From the NCBI GenBank assembly GCA_963650485.1, contig CAVJLN010000063.1, positions 1-15,091 on the forward strand: a stretch of 15,091 nt of DNA. The letters run 5' to 3'. Under the pieces are notes generated by a model. The model saw only the letters and a program-made list of their open reading frames with translations. It was not told the origin of the DNA and searched no databases. The DNA comes from Suilimivivens sp963650485. Lineage in GTDB: Bacteria; Bacillota; Clostridia; Lachnospirales; Lachnospiraceae. Positions 1 through 6,042 of the stretch are shown in pieces. Position 1 is the stretch's first letter. Each line of letters begins with the position of its first letter. Made by a program: the position numbers and the translations under genes.

Positions 1-1376
1 GAACCAGACCATTTTTCAGCAATATTTATGAGTTCTTTATAAGTATAATTTCTATCTTGCTGAAAAATTTGTTTTCTCCCCAATATTGTATATACTTCAA
101 ATTGATCCATCAATACATATACTTTTTTATTATATCGATATGCATCTACTACAGAAGTTATCATTTGATTCTGTATATCGTCATAATACTCTTGCAAGTC
201 TGCTAAAACTCCATTATCTGCCAACAAATGATAATAGTTAGTATCTGTTACCACTAAATCAACATCTGAATTATTATAAAGATCACTAACCATCATTTTA
301 AATTTTAAATCTGAAGTTTCACCTGGATAAGTTCGTACATGAATTTTCATATCTGAATGGGTCTCATTAAACAAAATTACTTTCTCTTTTAGTTCTTGGT
401 CTAAATACATAGTTGCTAATTCAAGAACTTTAGCCTCACTTATCTCTCCTTTTTCTACACGTTTAATTTGTATCTCTTCTATATTATCCCGATACTTTCC
501 TGTTACAATTAAATACCCTTCATTATTTTCCGTTATTAGACGTAACTCATTATTATCAACTCCAATATCTATCCATTCAAATATTGATTCTATCTCCCGT
601 TTATTAATATCTACTCTTAACAGTCTAGCATTTTCATTTATTAAAATTCCATCTTGACACTCATAAATTCCAATGCAGTCTTGAAGCATTTCTTGTGTCG
701 TCGTAATAATATCTTCTTTATTTCCTAAATAATCTATATATCCAATTTGTTCTTGTCCCTTTTCATCAATTACTATATAATAAAAAATACTTTCAGATGA
801 TACAAATGCTGATATAAGTTCTCCCTGTAGTTTATATTTAGCTATCTCACCAGTCTGACTTATAATATACAGATTACTGTGACGGTCAACAAAAATCATA
901 TTTTTATGTTCATCGATATCCCAAAATACAGCTTCACCAAATACAGTATCATCAATATTTAACTTATAATCATCCAATAACTTTCCATCAAAACTGTGAA
1001 TTTCTAATATATATGCACCATCAATATCCTGCGTCATCAAATTAACTGTATCATTTACTACTCTTAAGTCCTGTATTTTACGTTTAGTCTCTATTGGTAT
1101 CAATTGACTCTTTTTGTTTTGAGGAGAGTATTTCATAATCTGTCCAATATATTCCTGTTTACCCTGATTATAATTAACTCCATAATATACAATATTCTCT
1201 CTACATCCCGTATCTAACAGGCAATATTCATATCTGTCAATGACTGTATCCAAAGTTGTTACATAGGATTGAACACTATTATTTTTTCTTCCACAGCCAG
1301 TTACTAATATCAATATAGCCACCAATATAAACCCATGATATCTCTTCACTATATTTATCGGCAGCAGATGTAACAT
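1..1376 (-). CDS. Lipoprotein with solute-binding-protein-like C-terminal part (partial, runs off the left edge)
   Basis: An open frame of 458 codons runs from ATG at 1376 to the window edge, so the C-terminus is missing. The N-terminus has a basic and hydrophobic stretch ending in the lipobox LVTGC, with the lipidated cysteine at residue 28, so the product should be anchored outside the membrane. Residues about 35-310 are rich in short beta-type segments with aromatic and aspartate residues and read like a propeller or repeat-sheet domain. From about residue 317 the pattern resembles family 1 extracellular substrate-binding proteins (for example VILFNETHSDMKIHV and DVDLVVTDTNYYHLLADNG). The start is chosen because AAAGAGGAG lies just upstream; the downstream GTG at 1349 has no such site. 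It follows the 148-residue secreted protein gene by 16 bases, so the two are probably one operon. Codons are strongly A/T-ending. The ligand is unknown. Confidence 0.8.
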   Translation of the reverse strand, partial: MLHLLPINIVKRYHGFILVAILILVTGCGRKNNSVQSYVTTLDTVIDRYEYCLLDTGCRENIVYYGVNYNQGKQEYIGQIMKYSPQNKKSQLIPIETKRKIQDLRVVNDTVNLMTQDIDGAYILEIHSFDGKLLDDYKLNIDDTVFGEAVFWDIDEHKNMIFVDRHSNLYIISQTGEIAKYKLQGELISAFVSSESIFYYIVIDEKGQEQIGYIDYLGNKEDIITTTQEMLQDCIGIYECQDGILINENARLLRVDINKREIESIFEWIDIGVDNNELRLITENNEGYLIVTGKYRDNIEEIQIKRVEKGEISEAKVLELATMYLDQELKEKVILFNETHSDMKIHVRTYPGETSDLKFKMMVSDLYNNSDVDLVVTDTNYYHLLADNGVLADLQEYYDDIQNQMITSVVDAYRYNKKVYVLMDQFEVYTILGRKQIFQQDRNYTYKELINIAEKWSG

Positions 1377-1383
1377 CTGCTGC
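1361..1383. repeat. Perfect 11-bp inverted repeat over the lipoprotein start codon
   Basis: GCAGCAGATGT (1361-1371) and ACATCTGCTGC (1373-1383) are perfect reverse complements around a single base. The start codon of the lipoprotein gene (1374-1376) is inside the dyad. In RNA it could form a 9-bp stem with a 5-base loop directly after the ribosome binding site. No T-run follows on the minus strand, so it does not look like a normal terminator. It may reduce translation of the second gene, mark an RNA processing site, or be a protein-binding site. Confidence 0.7.
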
Positions 1384-1392
1384 CTCTCCTCT

Positions 1393-1839
1393 TTAAGCAT
1401 AATCGAAATTTCCATCCGCTCTTAAATTGCAGCCATTTACTCCTAATAGCGATACTCCACATTTTACTGTCTGACCAGCATATGATTTACCCGGTGTCAG
1501 ATCCAGAATGAGATAAGTCCCCAAATTTGAAAGACCAACCGGATAATTTGCACTTGAGCCTCCAGACCTCAACTGATAATTGGTCGGTACTCCCGATAAA
1601 TATGCAGTTCCTATAAATGCTTCTCCTCTCATTGTAAATCCAGCTGCCAGTCTCTTAGAACTATTATAGTTATCTTTAGAAACTGATGCTGAGCTTGATG
1701 ATGAGGATGTACCATTCCATACTAATCCAAATGACGTAGTCTCTGCTTTTGCAGTCATTTGGGGCATCATACCACCCCCAATAATCAATGTTGCAGCCAT
1801 AGCAGCTGCCATTAAAGCCTTTCCCTTGTGTTTCATCAT
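1393..1839 (-). CDS. Small secreted protein of unknown family
   Basis: This 148-residue protein has a classic Sec signal peptide: basic MMKHKGK, a hydrophobic stretch, and a likely signal peptidase I site after MTAKA at residue 32. The mature part is about 116 residues. It begins with a serine run (residues 45-50), is rich in Gly, Ser, Asn and Tyr, looks beta-rich, and has two cysteines at 127 and 137 that could form a small disulfide loop. GGAGG lies 6 bases before the first ATG. It is the first gene after the divergent promoter and is followed by the lipoprotein gene. I do not recognise the family. A bacteriocin-like or surface-interacting protein is possible but unproven; it lacks the double-glycine leader of class II bacteriocins and a clear lactococcin 972 signature. 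Confidence 0.8.
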   Translation of the reverse strand: MMKHKGKALMAAAMAATLIIGGGMMPQMTAKAETTSFGLVWNGTSSSSSSASVSKDNYNSSKRLAAGFTMRGEAFIGTAYLSGVPTNYQLRSGGSSANYPVGLSNLGTYLILDLTPGKSYAGQTVKCGVSLLGVNGCNLRADGNFDYA

Positions 1840-1879
1840 ACCTTTCCTCCTTTTCTTTTGTATGCTTCATTCTTTCAGC

Positions 1880-1896
1880 GAGACAACGATTGTCTC
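1880..1896. promoter_or_regulatory. Candidate repressor operator for the leftward operon
   Basis: GAGACAA and TTGTCTC form a perfect 7-bp inverted repeat around CGA. The inner 13-mer GACAACGATTGTC matches GGCAACCATTGTC at 1969-1981 in the promoter of the BlaI-type gene at 11 of 13 positions. It lies just downstream of the predicted start of the leftward transcript, a good position for a repressor. A second, overlapping dyad, ACGATTG (1886-1892) with CAATCGT (1904-1910), is also present. Binding by the adjacent BlaI-type protein is inference from the shared motif. Confidence 0.6.
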
Positions 1897-1910
1897 CTTT
1901 TGGCAATCGT

Positions 1911-1939
1911 AGAATATCATATAAATTGCAGAAAATCAA
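1911..1939 (-). promoter_or_regulatory. Predicted promoter of the secreted protein and lipoprotein genes
   Basis: On the minus strand a -35-like TTGATT and a -10-like TATTCT are separated by 17 bases. Transcription would begin near 1904, about 65 bases before the ATG at 1839, and run directly into the dyad at 1880-1896. No better promoter is visible in the gap. Confidence 0.5.
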
Positions 1940-1960
1940 CTCTTATTTTTAAATTTCATA

Positions 1961-1990
1961 TTGACATTGGCAACCATTGTCATATATATT
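1961..1990 (+). promoter_or_regulatory. Promoter of the BlaI-type operon with an operator in its spacer
   Basis: A consensus -35 TTGACA (1961-1966) is followed, after 18 bases, by TATATT (1985-1990). The dyad TGACATTGG (1962-1970) and CCATTGTCA (1974-1982), 8 of 9 positions paired around CAA, covers the -35 and spacer. It contains GGCAACCATTGTC, the near match of the dyad at 1880-1896. An operator placed here would block RNA polymerase, the usual layout for self-repressed blaI/mecI-type genes. Confidence 0.65.
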
Positions 1991-2020
1991 TAAAATATAA
2001 AAGCAAAGGATAATTTCTCT

Positions 2021-2437
2021 ATGAAACTGACCAAACGTGAACTTGATGTTATGAAAATATTATGGAATGCCAAGAAACCTCTCATGGTTTCAGAAATTGT
2101 CCAGTTAGATAATGACAGTACAATCTACAGCGTACAACGGCTTATTTCCAATCTTTTAAAAAAGGGCATGATTGAGGTCGACAGTATTGTCTTCAATCAA
2201 AAGGCACTTGCTCGAAAATTCAAGCCTACTGCCAACGCTGAAAATGTAGAAATTGAACTTATTCAGGATATGCTCAAAGACTCTTTCGGAAAAGATATTC
2301 CTGCTTCTCATCTTATTGCCGCTTTATTACCCAACGACTCCAGTCCGGAAGCATTAAATGAACTGGCTGACTTAGAAAAGATCATTTCTGACAGAATAAG
2401 TGAACTTTCAAACGAAAAAAATAAGGAGCGTTCTTAA
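2021..2437 (+). CDS. BlaI/MecI/CopY-family transcriptional repressor
   Basis: The 138-residue product begins with the typical penicillinase-repressor winged helix: MKLTKRELDVMKILWNAKKP, then a recognition region around STIYSVQRLISNLLKKG and a wing with FNQKALARKFKP. The C-terminal half (about 75-138) is acidic and helical and should carry the dimer and cleavage region. In the known family such dimers bind dyads and are inactivated by proteolysis after an M56 sensor is triggered. Here an M56 gene follows after only 3 bases, matching that pairing. The upstream AAAGGA is 10 bases from the ATG. No beta-lactamase or penicillin-binding protein gene is in the window, so the name blaI is not justified. 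Likely targets are its own operon and the divergent secreted protein and lipoprotein genes. Confidence 0.9.
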   Translation: MKLTKRELDVMKILWNAKKPLMVSEIVQLDNDSTIYSVQRLISNLLKKGMIEVDSIVFNQKALARKFKPTANAENVEIELIQDMLKDSFGKDIPASHLIAALLPNDSSPEALNELADLEKIISDRISELSNEKNKERS

Positions 2438-2440
2438 AAT

Positions 2441-3592
2441 ATGAATTTTACACTATCTTCATTATTAACGGTTCTGATCTTTAGCAACTTAGCCATTCTG
2501 CTGTTTCATTATATAATCAACAGTGCTTTTCTTTACTATAAATTTGCATTTCCTATTTTATTTGTTTTATTTTGTATGGTAATGATCCGGCTGTTTATTC
2601 CTCTGGAACTGTCTACCCAGCAGAATATTTTCATCTATCATATCTGGCCTCCCATTTATTTGATATTAATTGAGAATCGATTTACCATCGCCCAATACTC
2701 TTTTTCCATTCTGACAGTATTAGCTGGTATCTCTATCCTTGGTACATTATTACTATTGGTCCGCAACACCATATCTTACATCAGAACCTTGAACTATCTG
2801 AAAAACTCTACGCCTTTATCTCTTTCCTCTGATGATCTGCAATTTATGAAAGAAATAAACACAAACTTTAAAAAGCCCGTTTTTATTCCAATTGTTGTGA
2901 ATCCATCTGTACGAATTCCTTTTCTTATTGGCTTAGTTCATCCAACTATAGTACTGCCACAGGTTGCATTTACGACGCAGGAATTATACTATATTTATTT
3001 TCATGAGGCCTGTCATTATCACTTTAAAGATTTATGGATTCGTTTTACAGGAGAAATCCTATGTTCTCTTTATTGGTGGAATCCATTTATTTATATGCTG
3101 CGTAAAAATATGATATCCTACCAGGAACTTCGTGTAGATACCTATATAACCAGACACACATCTGAACTGCAACAATATGAGTACATGAAATGTCTGGTTT
3201 CTTTGTCGCAATATTCAATGGATAATTTATCTCCATTATCCACTGCTTTCAATTCAACCCAGAATATAACCTGCCGGGTTAAATACTTGTTGAATTGTCA
3301 TCACATATCCTCAGAAGAGCCTAAATATCATCCGAAACGGCTTACCTGTTTTTGTACCTTTATCCTGTTATTACTTGCCATGCTATTACCAAACCGCATT
3401 ATTTTTGAACCGTCATCTCCTGCCCCTAGTGATATTCAACAAACCACTTTTTCCATTAACAGTGGAAACAGTTACTTGCTCTTAAATAACGATCAAACCT
3501 ATGACCTATACGTTGATGGAGAGTATTTAACCACAGTATCACAAGTGTTTGATGATACCTTACCCATTATAAAACCGGAGGATATAAACTAA
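2441..3592 (+). CDS. M56-family (BlaR1-like) membrane metallopeptidase with a short ectodomain
   Basis: The 383-residue protein has N-terminal membrane segments at about 5-25, 31-53 and 88-107, a cytoplasmic zinc peptidase region with HEACH (188-192), the family pattern YWWNPFIYMLRKN (211-223) and a downstream glutamate (Glu229 in QELRVD), then a last membrane segment (301-317). BlaR1/MecR1 sensors usually carry a penicillin-binding domain of some 240 residues after that segment; here only 66 residues remain, with no SxxK serine active site that I can see. It probably senses something other than beta-lactams and cleaves the upstream BlaI-type repressor. The usual ELACD motif is replaced by ELRVD, a change next to the presumed third zinc ligand, which is kept. 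The gene lies between the repressor and a secreted peptide gene, with near-overlap at both ends. Confidence 0.88.
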   Translation: MNFTLSSLLTVLIFSNLAILLFHYIINSAFLYYKFAFPILFVLFCMVMIRLFIPLELSTQQNIFIYHIWPPIYLILIENRFTIAQYSFSILTVLAGISILGTLLLLVRNTISYIRTLNYLKNSTPLSLSSDDLQFMKEINTNFKKPVFIPIVVNPSVRIPFLIGLVHPTIVLPQVAFTTQELYYIYFHEACHYHFKDLWIRFTGEILCSLYWWNPFIYMLRKNMISYQELRVDTYITRHTSELQQYEYMKCLVSLSQYSMDNLSPLSTAFNSTQNITCRVKYLLNCHHISSEEPKYHPKRLTCFCTFILLLLAMLLPNRIIFEPSSPAPSDIQQTTFSINSGNSYLLLNNDQTYDLYVDGEYLTTVSQVFDDTLPIIKPEDIN

Positions 3593-3825
3593 TGAAAAAA
3601 AAGATTATCGTTTTACCTTTCCTGTTGTTTTACCTTGTTATTTTTTCCCCTTTAACTACTTATGCATGTAATTCCAGATTATCCATGAAACCAGCATACA
3701 CTTTTATTTCTCAATATTCATGCGATACGGAATGGCGTTATAAAACAGAGAACGGGAAACTATATCGTCGACTATATGATTTAACGAATCACCGTTGGCT
3801 CGGCAATTGGGAACTTGTTTCGTAG
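3592..3825 (+). CDS. Small secreted peptide translationally coupled to the M56 gene
   Basis: The 77-residue product has a signal peptide (MKKKIIVLPFLLFYLVIF) with a likely cut after Ala25, giving a mature peptide of about 52 residues that starts with Cys26. A second cysteine is at 44, so one disulfide is possible; TYAC is a poor lipobox. The mature part is basic and aromatic (EWRYKTENGKLYRRLYDLTN, then HRWLGNWELV) with three tryptophans. The ATG overlaps the M56 stop codon as TAATG, and GGAGG lies 10 bases upstream, so coupled translation is likely. I do not recognise the family. Genetic linkage suggests a partner, inhibitor or ligand of the M56 sensor, or an effector peptide; none of these is shown. 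Confidence 0.75.
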   Translation: MKKKIIVLPFLLFYLVIFSPLTTYACNSRLSMKPAYTFISQYSCDTEWRYKTENGKLYRRLYDLTNHRWLGNWELVS

Positions 3826-3879
3826 TTTATACCTGTCAGCCTGTCATCTTGTCATCTTGTCTCATAAACTTTATCATTT

Positions 3880-3930
3880 AATAAGACCAGACATCTGCAC
3901 GCAACAGACATCTGGTCTTATTATTCTTTT
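3880..3930 (+). terminator. Intrinsic terminator of the BlaI-type operon
   Basis: AATAAGACCAGA (3880-3891) pairs perfectly with TCTGGTCTTATT (3911-3922). Inside, TCTG and CAGA pair again after a 2x2 internal loop, leaving a 7-base loop. ATTCTTTTTAT follows on the plus strand. It also lies about 45 bases past the stop of the convergent oleate hydratase gene and may serve that side weakly, although the minus side lacks a good T-run. It roughly marks the change from AT-rich to more balanced sequence. Confidence 0.85.
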
Positions 3931-3968
3931 TATACTGAAAACTTCTCCTGTATTTCCTATTATCTTAT

Positions 3969-5762
3969 TTACCCAATCAATCCACTTTCCTTCAGCAGGA
4001 TCTCAAGGTCCGTTCCTTTTACCTTCTTTAATACAATCCGAAGAAGTTCCTTTTCAGGAATGGAAAGCTTCATTTCGGTGATCGGCTTCTTGTCGATTGC
4101 ATAATAGCAGGCACGAAGCAGTTCACGGACATCATACTTGCTGCCCCAGACTTCCGGCACACCACGGTCTACATTCAGCAGGGTGTAAACCGCTTCCATA
4201 CCGGTACGCATCGAGTACTCGGTTGTGAAAATGGTATCACGCGGCGTCTCTGCGAACTGTCCAAGGAATGCGAAGTTTACTGCACCTTCCGGTACAACCA
4301 GCGGACGGTCGGACCATTTTCTGGGCTGGAAGAATGCATTGATATACGGCATGAAGCAGGTCGTTGTGTTACATGCATTCTTAGCAAGCTCTTCGATACG
4401 GTCAGTCGGAACTCCGATATGATACAGCCATTCCTGACAAACCTCTTCGCCGGTACAGTCACGCATTGCTTTCTGTACATAGTTACCGGGCTTATTGGTA
4501 TTGAGGGAATATAACCATACAAGCACCATGTTCTTGTCCTGGGACTTGAACTGCGGCTGACGGTTAATGGTCCAGGACAGATACCAGTTTTCTGTACTGT
4601 CCTTTACGGTTACGATACCACCGGTTGTAACCTTACCGGTTCTGGGATCACGCTTGCAGACATTCATAATGTGCTGGATAATCTCTTCATTGGAGGTTGC
4701 TACCGTAGCGCTCATCCAGTTGGTCGCATCCACATCACTGCAGAATGCATCCGGATTACCATATTCACCATGCTCTGCCTGGGCTGCAATGTTTTTCCAC
4801 ATATCCCAGGATTCTCCGGCACCATTCTTTACCTGACTCAGATCCGGTGTATGCGTCTGATCGCCATAGCAGGAGGTGTCGGTACAGCAGCCATTGGTAA
4901 TGAATACCAAATCATCCTCGATGAGGTCAATGGTCTGTTCCTGTCCGTCTTTTACATAAACGATCTGCTTTGCGACTCTCTTATCACCAACCTTATCGAT
5001 AATGACGTTCTTCACATCCATGCCATATTCTATCTTGACATTGTGTGCTTCCAGATATTTCACCAGAGGAAGAATCATGCTCTCATACTGGTTGTATTTG
5101 GTAAAACGAAGTGCACTGAAATCCGGAAGTCCATCGATATGATGTACATAACGGCAAAGGTAACGCTTCATTTCCAAAGCACTGGACCAACGCTGGAATG
5201 CGAACATCGTCTGCCAGTAAAGCCAGAAGTTTGTCTCCCAGAAGGAATCCGGCAACACATCGGAGATCTTCTTTCCTTCCAGATCCTTCTCCGGTGTGAT
5301 AAACAGCTTGGAAAGTGCCATGGCAGATTCCTTATCCAGCTTAAACTGCTTATCGGTATGGGCATCCTCGCCACGGTTTACCGATGCTCTGCAAAGGGAA
5401 TAGTTCGGATCATGCTTGTTCAGCCAGTAATATTCATCCAGTACGGACACGCCATCGGTTTCAATGGAAGGAACATCACGGAAGACATCCCACATAACTT
5501 CGAAGTGGTTATCCATCTCACGGCCGCCTCTCATGAAAAAGCCCTTGGTAATATCCTTACGGCCGTCACAGCTTCCGCCTGCCAGTTCCAGTTTTTCCAG
5601 TAAATGAATGTGTTCTCCCTTCATCTGACCATCACGTACCAGATAAAATGCTGCGGTCAGTCCTGCAAGGCCTGTTCCGATGATATATGCGGATTTGTTG
5701 TCGACACCCTGCGGCTTTTCGGGATGTGCAAAAGATTCATATGTTCCTGCTGAATAATACAT
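3969..5762 (-). CDS. ohyA: Oleate hydratase (FAD-dependent fatty acid double-bond hydratase, MCRA family)
   Basis: The 597-residue product adds water to the cis-9 double bond of unsaturated fatty acids such as oleate to give 10-hydroxy acids, a membrane-associated detoxification reaction in gut bacteria. Seen directly: the dinucleotide-binding motif GTGLAG (29-34) near the N-terminus, ELAGGSCDG (59-67), and the RGGREM loop (78-83) whose Glu82 matches the proposed catalytic glutamate of characterised family members. The family-typical YNQYESMILPL and the C-terminal FLGQFAETPRDTIFTTEYS are also intact. Length is normal. AAGGAGGT lies 7 bases before the ATG. It follows the TetR-family gene on the same strand but has its own -10 box and a palindrome upstream, so it is probably a separate, regulated unit. 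The older annotation of this family as a streptococcal cross-reactive antigen carries no functional meaning. Confidence 0.95.
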   Translation of the reverse strand: MYYSAGTYESFAHPEKPQGVDNKSAYIIGTGLAGLTAAFYLVRDGQMKGEHIHLLEKLELAGGSCDGRKDITKGFFMRGGREMDNHFEVMWDVFRDVPSIETDGVSVLDEYYWLNKHDPNYSLCRASVNRGEDAHTDKQFKLDKESAMALSKLFITPEKDLEGKKISDVLPDSFWETNFWLYWQTMFAFQRWSSALEMKRYLCRYVHHIDGLPDFSALRFTKYNQYESMILPLVKYLEAHNVKIEYGMDVKNVIIDKVGDKRVAKQIVYVKDGQEQTIDLIEDDLVFITNGCCTDTSCYGDQTHTPDLSQVKNGAGESWDMWKNIAAQAEHGEYGNPDAFCSDVDATNWMSATVATSNEEIIQHIMNVCKRDPRTGKVTTGGIVTVKDSTENWYLSWTINRQPQFKSQDKNMVLVWLYSLNTNKPGNYVQKAMRDCTGEEVCQEWLYHIGVPTDRIEELAKNACNTTTCFMPYINAFFQPRKWSDRPLVVPEGAVNFAFLGQFAETPRDTIFTTEYSMRTGMEAVYTLLNVDRGVPEVWGSKYDVRELLRACYYAIDKKPITEMKLSIPEKELLRIVLKKVKGTDLEILLKESGLIG

Positions 5763-5821
5763 AACAATTACCTCCTTAATAATCTGCTTATTTTAAGCTT
5801 TTGTGTCTATACATTTCCATC

Positions 5822-5848
5822 TACAGTAAAATGTTTTTCTTTACTGTA
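5822..5848. promoter_or_regulatory. Candidate TetR-type operator upstream of ohyA
   Basis: TACAGTAAA (5822-5830) and TTTACTGTA (5840-5848) are perfect 9-bp inverted arms with a 9-base spacer, a size normal for TetR-family operators. The site is 60-86 bases before the ohyA ATG and downstream of the predicted -10 box. Binding by the neighbouring TetR-family protein is inference. Confidence 0.55.
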
Positions 5849-5866
5849 TCTCTTTGTTATGTGGTT

Positions 5867-5872
5867 ATTATA
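5867..5872 (-). promoter_or_regulatory. Predicted -10 element of ohyA
   Basis: A perfect TATAAT is read on the minus strand 104 bases before the ohyA start. No convincing -35 box sits 17 bases upstream. It lies after the terminator of the upstream operon and before the palindrome, which supports independent control of ohyA. Confidence 0.45.
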
Positions 5873-5902
5873 AGTTTGCCCCGAATCTTTTTCTATAAAC
5901 AG

Positions 5903-5939
5903 AAAAAGACCCCTGATAAAACTTTTGTCAGAAGTCTTC
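5903..5939 (-). terminator. Intrinsic terminator of the Rel-type/tetR operon
   Basis: On the minus strand GAAGACTTCTGA and TCAGGGGTCTTT can form a 12-bp stem (three G-U pairs) with an 11-base A/T loop, ending in a T-run. It lies about 95 bases after the tetR stop and just upstream of the ohyA promoter area. Confidence 0.75.
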
Positions 5940-6036
5940 ACATTGTATAAAATTTTATCAAATCATCCGTTTTGATGTATTCCCGAAGAAACCTCATATC
6001 TTTATCCGTTTTGATGTATTCCCGAAGGAACCTCAT
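5938..6036 (-). CDS. Doubtful 32-codon frame overlapping the tetR stop
   Basis: The ATG overlaps the tetR stop codon as ATGA. The frame reads MRFLREYIKTDKD twice (the second copy incomplete), because it covers the 39-bp tandem duplication, and stops at the terminator stem. There is no clear ribosome binding site beyond possible coupling to tetR. It may simply be an unselected frame or an earlier C-terminal extension of a neighbour. Listed only because the start-stop overlap and in-frame repeat are unusual. Confidence 0.15.
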   Translation of the reverse strand: MRFLREYIKTDKDMRFLREYIKTDDLIKFYTM

Positions 6037-6042
6037 ATCTTC
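5965..6042. repeat. 39-bp tandem direct repeat at the 3' end of tetR
   Basis: Two copies (5965-6003 and 6004-6042) beginning ATCCGTTTTGATGTATTCCC differ at only two positions, and a further ATCCGTT follows. The second copy includes the tetR stop codon and last two sense codons; the first lies beyond it. The unit length is a multiple of three. The high identity points to a recent slippage duplication. Confidence 0.9.

Noticed and set aside
1393..1839. Class II bacteriocin or lactococcin 972
   Set aside because: There is no double-glycine leader and no clear family signature; the idea is kept only as a possibility.
1828..2013. 61-codon plus-strand frame in the divergent promoter region
   Set aside because: It overlaps both predicted promoters and operators and has no ribosome binding site.
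2021..3592. Beta-lactam resistance regulator pair (blaI-blaR1)
   Set aside because: The M56 protein lacks the penicillin-binding sensor domain and no beta-lactamase or mecA-like gene is in the window.
3835..3870. Short repeats of TGTCATCT as an attachment site
   Set aside because: The copies are only a few bases long and no integrase or matching distant copy is visible.
4671..5603. 310-codon plus-strand frame
   Set aside because: It lies wholly antisense to the oleate hydratase gene, has no ribosome site and no recognisable domain.
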